32,804 bases of DNA, from NCBI GenBank assembly GCA_017428495.1, contig JAFRQS010000003.1, positions 1-32,804 of the forward strand. Reading direction: 5' to 3'. Each line of letters starts with the position of its first letter. The stretch's first letter is position 1. The notes beneath the pieces were generated by a model. That model was not told the origin of the DNA. It did not search any database and saw only the letters and a program-made list of their open reading frames with translations. The position numbers were made by a program, and so were the translations under genes. Origin of the DNA: Bacilli bacterium (GTDB lineage: Bacteria > Bacillota_I > Bacilli_A > RF39 > UBA660). Positions 29,917-32,804 of this stretch are shown here, one piece after another.

Positions 29917-32804
29917 ATGTTTAACAAAAAAAGAATAGTAGTTTTTGTTACGTTCATTTTGTTAATGTTCTTTATGAGCACATTCGCAGGTGCCCCAGTA
30001 CAAAATGCCAGTATAGTTACACGTGATGTAATATTTACTGACAGTTTTAATGGTGAAAACATATCAGAACAAAAAGTTGAATTAGGAAAAGCTGCTATAG
30101 TTCCAGAAAGCCCTAAACATAGGAATTTTGTTTTTGCTGGATGGTTTGAGTTTGATGACCATGATGTAAAAGTAGAAAACTTTGATAGGATTATGGAAGA
30201 CACTCATGTAATTGCATTATATGATGCAGACATTAACAACAATGGAATAGCAGACAAAGATGATCAATATTTCACAGTTAGATTTATTGATTCAATAAGT
30301 GGCAGAGTACTAAAAAGTCAAGAAGTACTAATAGGTATGAATGCTACAGCCCCAGTACCAGTTCAGAGGGAAGGTTATACTTTTGCTGGTTGGGATAGAG
30401 CATATACAAATGTAGAAAGAGATATTGATGTAAATACTATTTACAGATCTGTTCCTGTAGAAGAAGAGAAAATAACTCATACTATTACATTTGTAGATGG
30501 AGAAACAGGAAAAGTAATTTCTACACAAGAAGTAGAGGAAGGATTAAGTGCTACAACTCCAAGTTCACCAGAACATGATAAGAGAGTATTTGATTATTAT
30601 GAAGGTGATTATACAAATGTCACTGATGATGAAACAATAGTAATTGTTTATACAGATGACAAGAATGATAATGATATTAAAGATTATCTTGAACCACATT
30701 ATTCAGTAGAGTTTAAGTCTACTGGTAGAGGTAAATTAGTAGGACAAACTAAATATACTAATGTTTTAACTGATTTATCATTTGAAGATGCAGGAATAGT
30801 AATTCCTGAAATAGTAGCAGATAAGTATTATGAAGCTAAAGGTTGGAATCCAGAAATAGTAACAAAAGTAACAGATAATGCTACATATACTATGACATTT
30901 GGACCAATTAATGATGAAAATAATAATGGTATAGCTGATGAAGAAGAATACTTCAATGTAGACGCAGAGGCTAAAGAAAATGGAACAGCATTACCTGCAC
31001 ATCAAAGTATTAATTATGGTAAAGATGCTGAAACAATTGTATTTGCTCCAGAAGGTGGATATACAATTAAATCATTAAAAGTAGATGGCGAAGAATTAAC
31101 TACTGAAGGTGAATCAAGAGAAACTTATGTAACAAATGGTTATACATTTAAGAATGTAAAAGAAGATCATACATTAGTAGTAATATTTGGTGAAGATGAA
31201 AATAATAACAATATACCAGATGATGAAGAAGATCGTTATATAATTTCTACATCAGTAAATGGTGGAAATGGAACAGTAAGTCCAAATGGTAAAACAGAAA
31301 TGTTACCAGGTGAAAGTTTATATGTAACATTTAGACCAGATACAGGATACACAATCAAATCTTTAATAGTAGATGATAAAGAATTAGCTACAGAAAAAGA
31401 AAGTAGAGAAACTTATGTAACAGATGGATATGCATTCAATAATGTTGAAGCAAATCATACATTAGTAGTAAGTTATGGAAAAGATGAAAATGGAAATAAT
31501 ATTCCAGATGATGAAGAAGAGTTCACAGTAACTGCAAGTGCAGGAGAAAACGGAAGTGTAAATCCAACAACACAAACAGTTAAATATGGTGCTGATGCAC
31601 AAACAATAACAATAACTCCAGCTGATGGATATACAATTAAATCATTAAAAGTAGACAATGTAGAATTAACTACTGAAGGTGAATCAAGAGAAACTTATGT
31701 AACAAATGGATATACATTTACAGAAGTAAAAGAAGATCATACATTAGAAGTAACATTCTATGTAGATAGAAATGATAATAACATTCCAGATGATGAAGAA
31801 GATCATTTCACAATCACAACAAGTGTAGAAGGTGAGAATGGAACAGTAGAACCAGAAGGTGAAACAGACTTAATCAAAGGAGAGAGTCTAACAGTAACAT
31901 TAACACCAAGTGAAGGATACACAATTAAGTCATTAAAAGTAGATAATGAAGAATTAGCTACAGAAAAAGAAAGTAGAGAAACTTATGTAACAGATGGATA
32001 TGCATTCAATAATATTGAAGCAAATCATACATTAGTAGTAAGTTATGGAAAAGATGAAAATGGAAATAATATTCCAGATGATGAAGAAGAATTCACAGTA
32101 ATATTTGCAAATGAAGGCACTATAATAAAAAGAGAAACAGTAGTATATGGTAATGCTGCAACAGAACCAGCTATTACTCCAACAAAACCAGCAACTGCAC
32201 AATATACATATACATTTGCAGGATGGGATAAAGATTTCTCATATATTACAGAAGATTTAACAGTAAATGCTACTTATACAAGTTCAGTAAATGGATATAC
32301 AGTTAAGTTTGTAAATGATGATGGAACAGAAATTTCATCAGAAGTTTATGAATATGGAACAGCTGCTAGTGATATAGTAGTACCAGCAGATCCAGAAAAA
32401 GCATCAACAGCGCAGTATACATATACATTTGCAGGATGGACTCCAGAAATAGCTAATGTAACAGGAGATGCAACATATACAGCAACATATACAAGTACAA
32501 CAAATGAATATCTAATAAAATTTGTAGATGAAGATGGAACAGAATTACAATCAAGTAATGTTGCATATGGACAAACACCATCATATACAGGTGAAACTCC
32601 AGAAAAAGCATCAACAGCTGAATATGAATATACATTTGCAGGTTGGACACCAGAAATAGCAAGTGTAACAGGAAATGCAACATATACAGCAACATATACA
32701 AGTGCAGTAAGAAATTACACAATAAAATTTGTAGATGAAGATGGAACAGAAATATCAAGTACAGAATATGAATATGGAACATTAGCTAGTGATATAGAAG
32801 TACC
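29917..32804 (+). CDS. Large secreted repeat protein, adhesin-like (3' end outside window)
   Basis: The frame is open from ATG 29917 to the window edge (962 codons seen). A signal peptide (basic start, hydrophobic IVVFVTFILLMFFMSTF, likely cut after AGA at about residue 25) sends it out. Next come InlB B-repeat-like units (FAGW, VRFID, ITFVDGETGKVIS) to about 30900. Then follow four about 95-residue modules with GYTIKSL-VD and SRETYV (30955-32095), and again B-repeat units ending in FAGWTPEIA-VTG-ATYTATYTS (32096 onward). Seven acidic D-x-N-x-N-x-I-x-D linkers look like calcium-binding thrombospondin-3 or dockerin-type loops. GGAGGG precedes the start. It is probably a surface adhesin; an LPxTG or other anchor would be beyond the window. 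Confidence 0.85.
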   Translation, partial: MFNKKRIVVFVTFILLMFFMSTFAGAPVQNASIVTRDVIFTDSFNGENISEQKVELGKAAIVPESPKHRNFVFAGWFEFDDHDVKVENFDRIMEDTHVIALYDADINNNGIADKDDQYFTVRFIDSISGRVLKSQEVLIGMNATAPVPVQREGYTFAGWDRAYTNVERDIDVNTIYRSVPVEEEKITHTITFVDGETGKVISTQEVEEGLSATTPSSPEHDKRVFDYYEGDYTNVTDDETIVIVYTDDKNDNDIKDYLEPHYSVEFKSTGRGKLVGQTKYTNVLTDLSFEDAGIVIPEIVADKYYEAKGWNPEIVTKVTDNATYTMTFGPINDENNNGIADEEEYFNVDAEAKENGTALPAHQSINYGKDAETIVFAPEGGYTIKSLKVDGEELTTEGESRETYVTNGYTFKNVKEDHTLVVIFGEDENNNNIPDDEEDRYIISTSVNGGNGTVSPNGKTEMLPGESLYVTFRPDTGYTIKSLIVDDKELATEKESRETYVTDGYAFNNVEANHTLVVSYGKDENGNNIPDDEEEFTVTASAGENGSVNPTTQTVKYGADAQTITITPADGYTIKSLKVDNVELTTEGESRETYVTNGYTFTEVKEDHTLEVTFYVDRNDNNIPDDEEDHFTITTSVEGENGTVEPEGETDLIKGESLTVTLTPSEGYTIKSLKVDNEELATEKESRETYVTDGYAFNNIEANHTLVVSYGKDENGNNIPDDEEEFTVIFANEGTIIKRETVVYGNAATEPAITPTKPATAQYTYTFAGWDKDFSYITEDLTVNATYTSSVNGYTVKFVNDDGTEISSEVYEYGTAASDIVVPADPEKASTAQYTYTFAGWTPEIANVTGDATYTATYTSTTNEYLIKFVDEDGTELQSSNVAYGQTPSYTGETPEKASTAEYEYTFAGWTPEIASVTGNATYTATYTSAVRNYTIKFVDEDGTEISSTEYEYGTLASDIEV
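30955..32100 (+). repeat. Four tandem about 285-bp modules in the surface protein, arranged as a duplicated pair
   Basis: Corresponding points (GAATTA before the S-RETY codons) occur at 31093, 31381, 31663 and 31951, spaced 288, 282 and 288. Units 1 and 3 share one version and units 2 and 4 another. Bases 31381-31530 and 31951-32100 differ at only 2 of 150 positions, an exact 570-base offset. Confidence 0.9.
32100..32804 (+). repeat. Tandem about 210-bp InlB B-repeat-like units
   Basis: The TACATTTGCA landmark (encoding the YTFAGW core) recurs at 32211, 32424 and 32631, spaced 213 and 207. The last full units are nearly the same in wording (KFVDEDGTE, FAGWTPEIA, TATYTS) and the array continues past the window. 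Confidence 0.85.

Noticed and set aside
32453..32782. 109-codon minus-strand frame at the end of the window
   Set aside because: It is the antisense of the B-repeat array; its repetitive His/Leu-rich translation merely mirrors the coding repeats.
1..32804. Mycoplasma-type genetic code (TGA as Trp)
   Set aside because: Several well-defined genes end in TGA at the expected length and conserved Trp positions use TGG.

Overview
The window is very AT-rich, densely packed and almost entirely coded on the + strand. It comes from a low-GC Bacillota chromosome, most likely an uncultured Bacilli-like lineage with a reduced genome. TGA is used as a stop codon (radC-upstream gene, spoIVFB, the LysR gene), so this is the standard code and not the Mycoplasma code. 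Four genes belong to sporulation families (spoIVFA-like, spoIVFB, spoVB, gpr). The order spoVB-comN-rel-dtd is the Bacillus arrangement with secDF-recJ-apt missing between comN and rel. No rRNA, CRISPR array, insertion sequence, integrase or phage genes were seen.

Layout. 1-1400: 3' end of a radical SAM/SPASM gene and a metallophosphoesterase. 1434-1573: a probable small RNA with its own promoter and terminator and exposed C-runs. 1617-4518: two small membrane-anchored proteins (one SPOR-like), radC, and the SpoIVFA/SpoIVFB pair. 4568-4900: an unrecognised small gene, convergent with spoVB (4897-6195, minus). 6273-10133: comN, rel (with a damaged hydrolase motif), dtd and an AI-2E family membrane protein. 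10154-10237: tRNA-Leu(CAA). 10320-12263: a LysR regulator and an RlmN/Cfr-like radical SAM enzyme. 12300-14304: a CxxCxGxG zinc-binding protein divergent from an OFA-type MFS transporter. 14381-16576: a CmpB-type membrane protein, Hsp20 under a CIRCE operator, and an HExxH protein. 16636-20682: an operon of a NifU-like scaffold, a GGGtGRT protein and phosphoketolase. 20753-22972: an orphan DUF1016 nuclease and a large pseudopilin with a compositionally odd C-terminal segment. 23111-27805: MurJ-type flippase, glycosyltransferase, MntP, a small pseudopilin and the spore protease GPR. 27892-32804: a c-di-GMP phosphodiesterase overlapping a signal peptidase I gene, then a long repeat-rich secreted surface protein that runs off the window.

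How the genes fit together. The housekeeping part covers stress signalling (Rel), proofreading (Dtd), heat shock (HrcA/CIRCE-Hsp20) and heterofermentative carbon flow (phosphoketolase). The envelope part covers lipid-linked precursor flipping, pseudopilins, signal peptidase and a large adhesin-like protein next to a c-di-GMP phosphodiesterase. Many genes start with a GGTGAT-type Shine-Dalgarno 3-4 bases before ATG rather than AGGAGG. I used this to choose several starts.

The observations I would check first are the pseudopilin hypervariable-looking segment, the C-rich small RNA, the RlmN/Cfr paralogue without its N-terminal domain, the Rel hydrolase motif loss, and the GGGtGRT/NifU/phosphoketolase operon.
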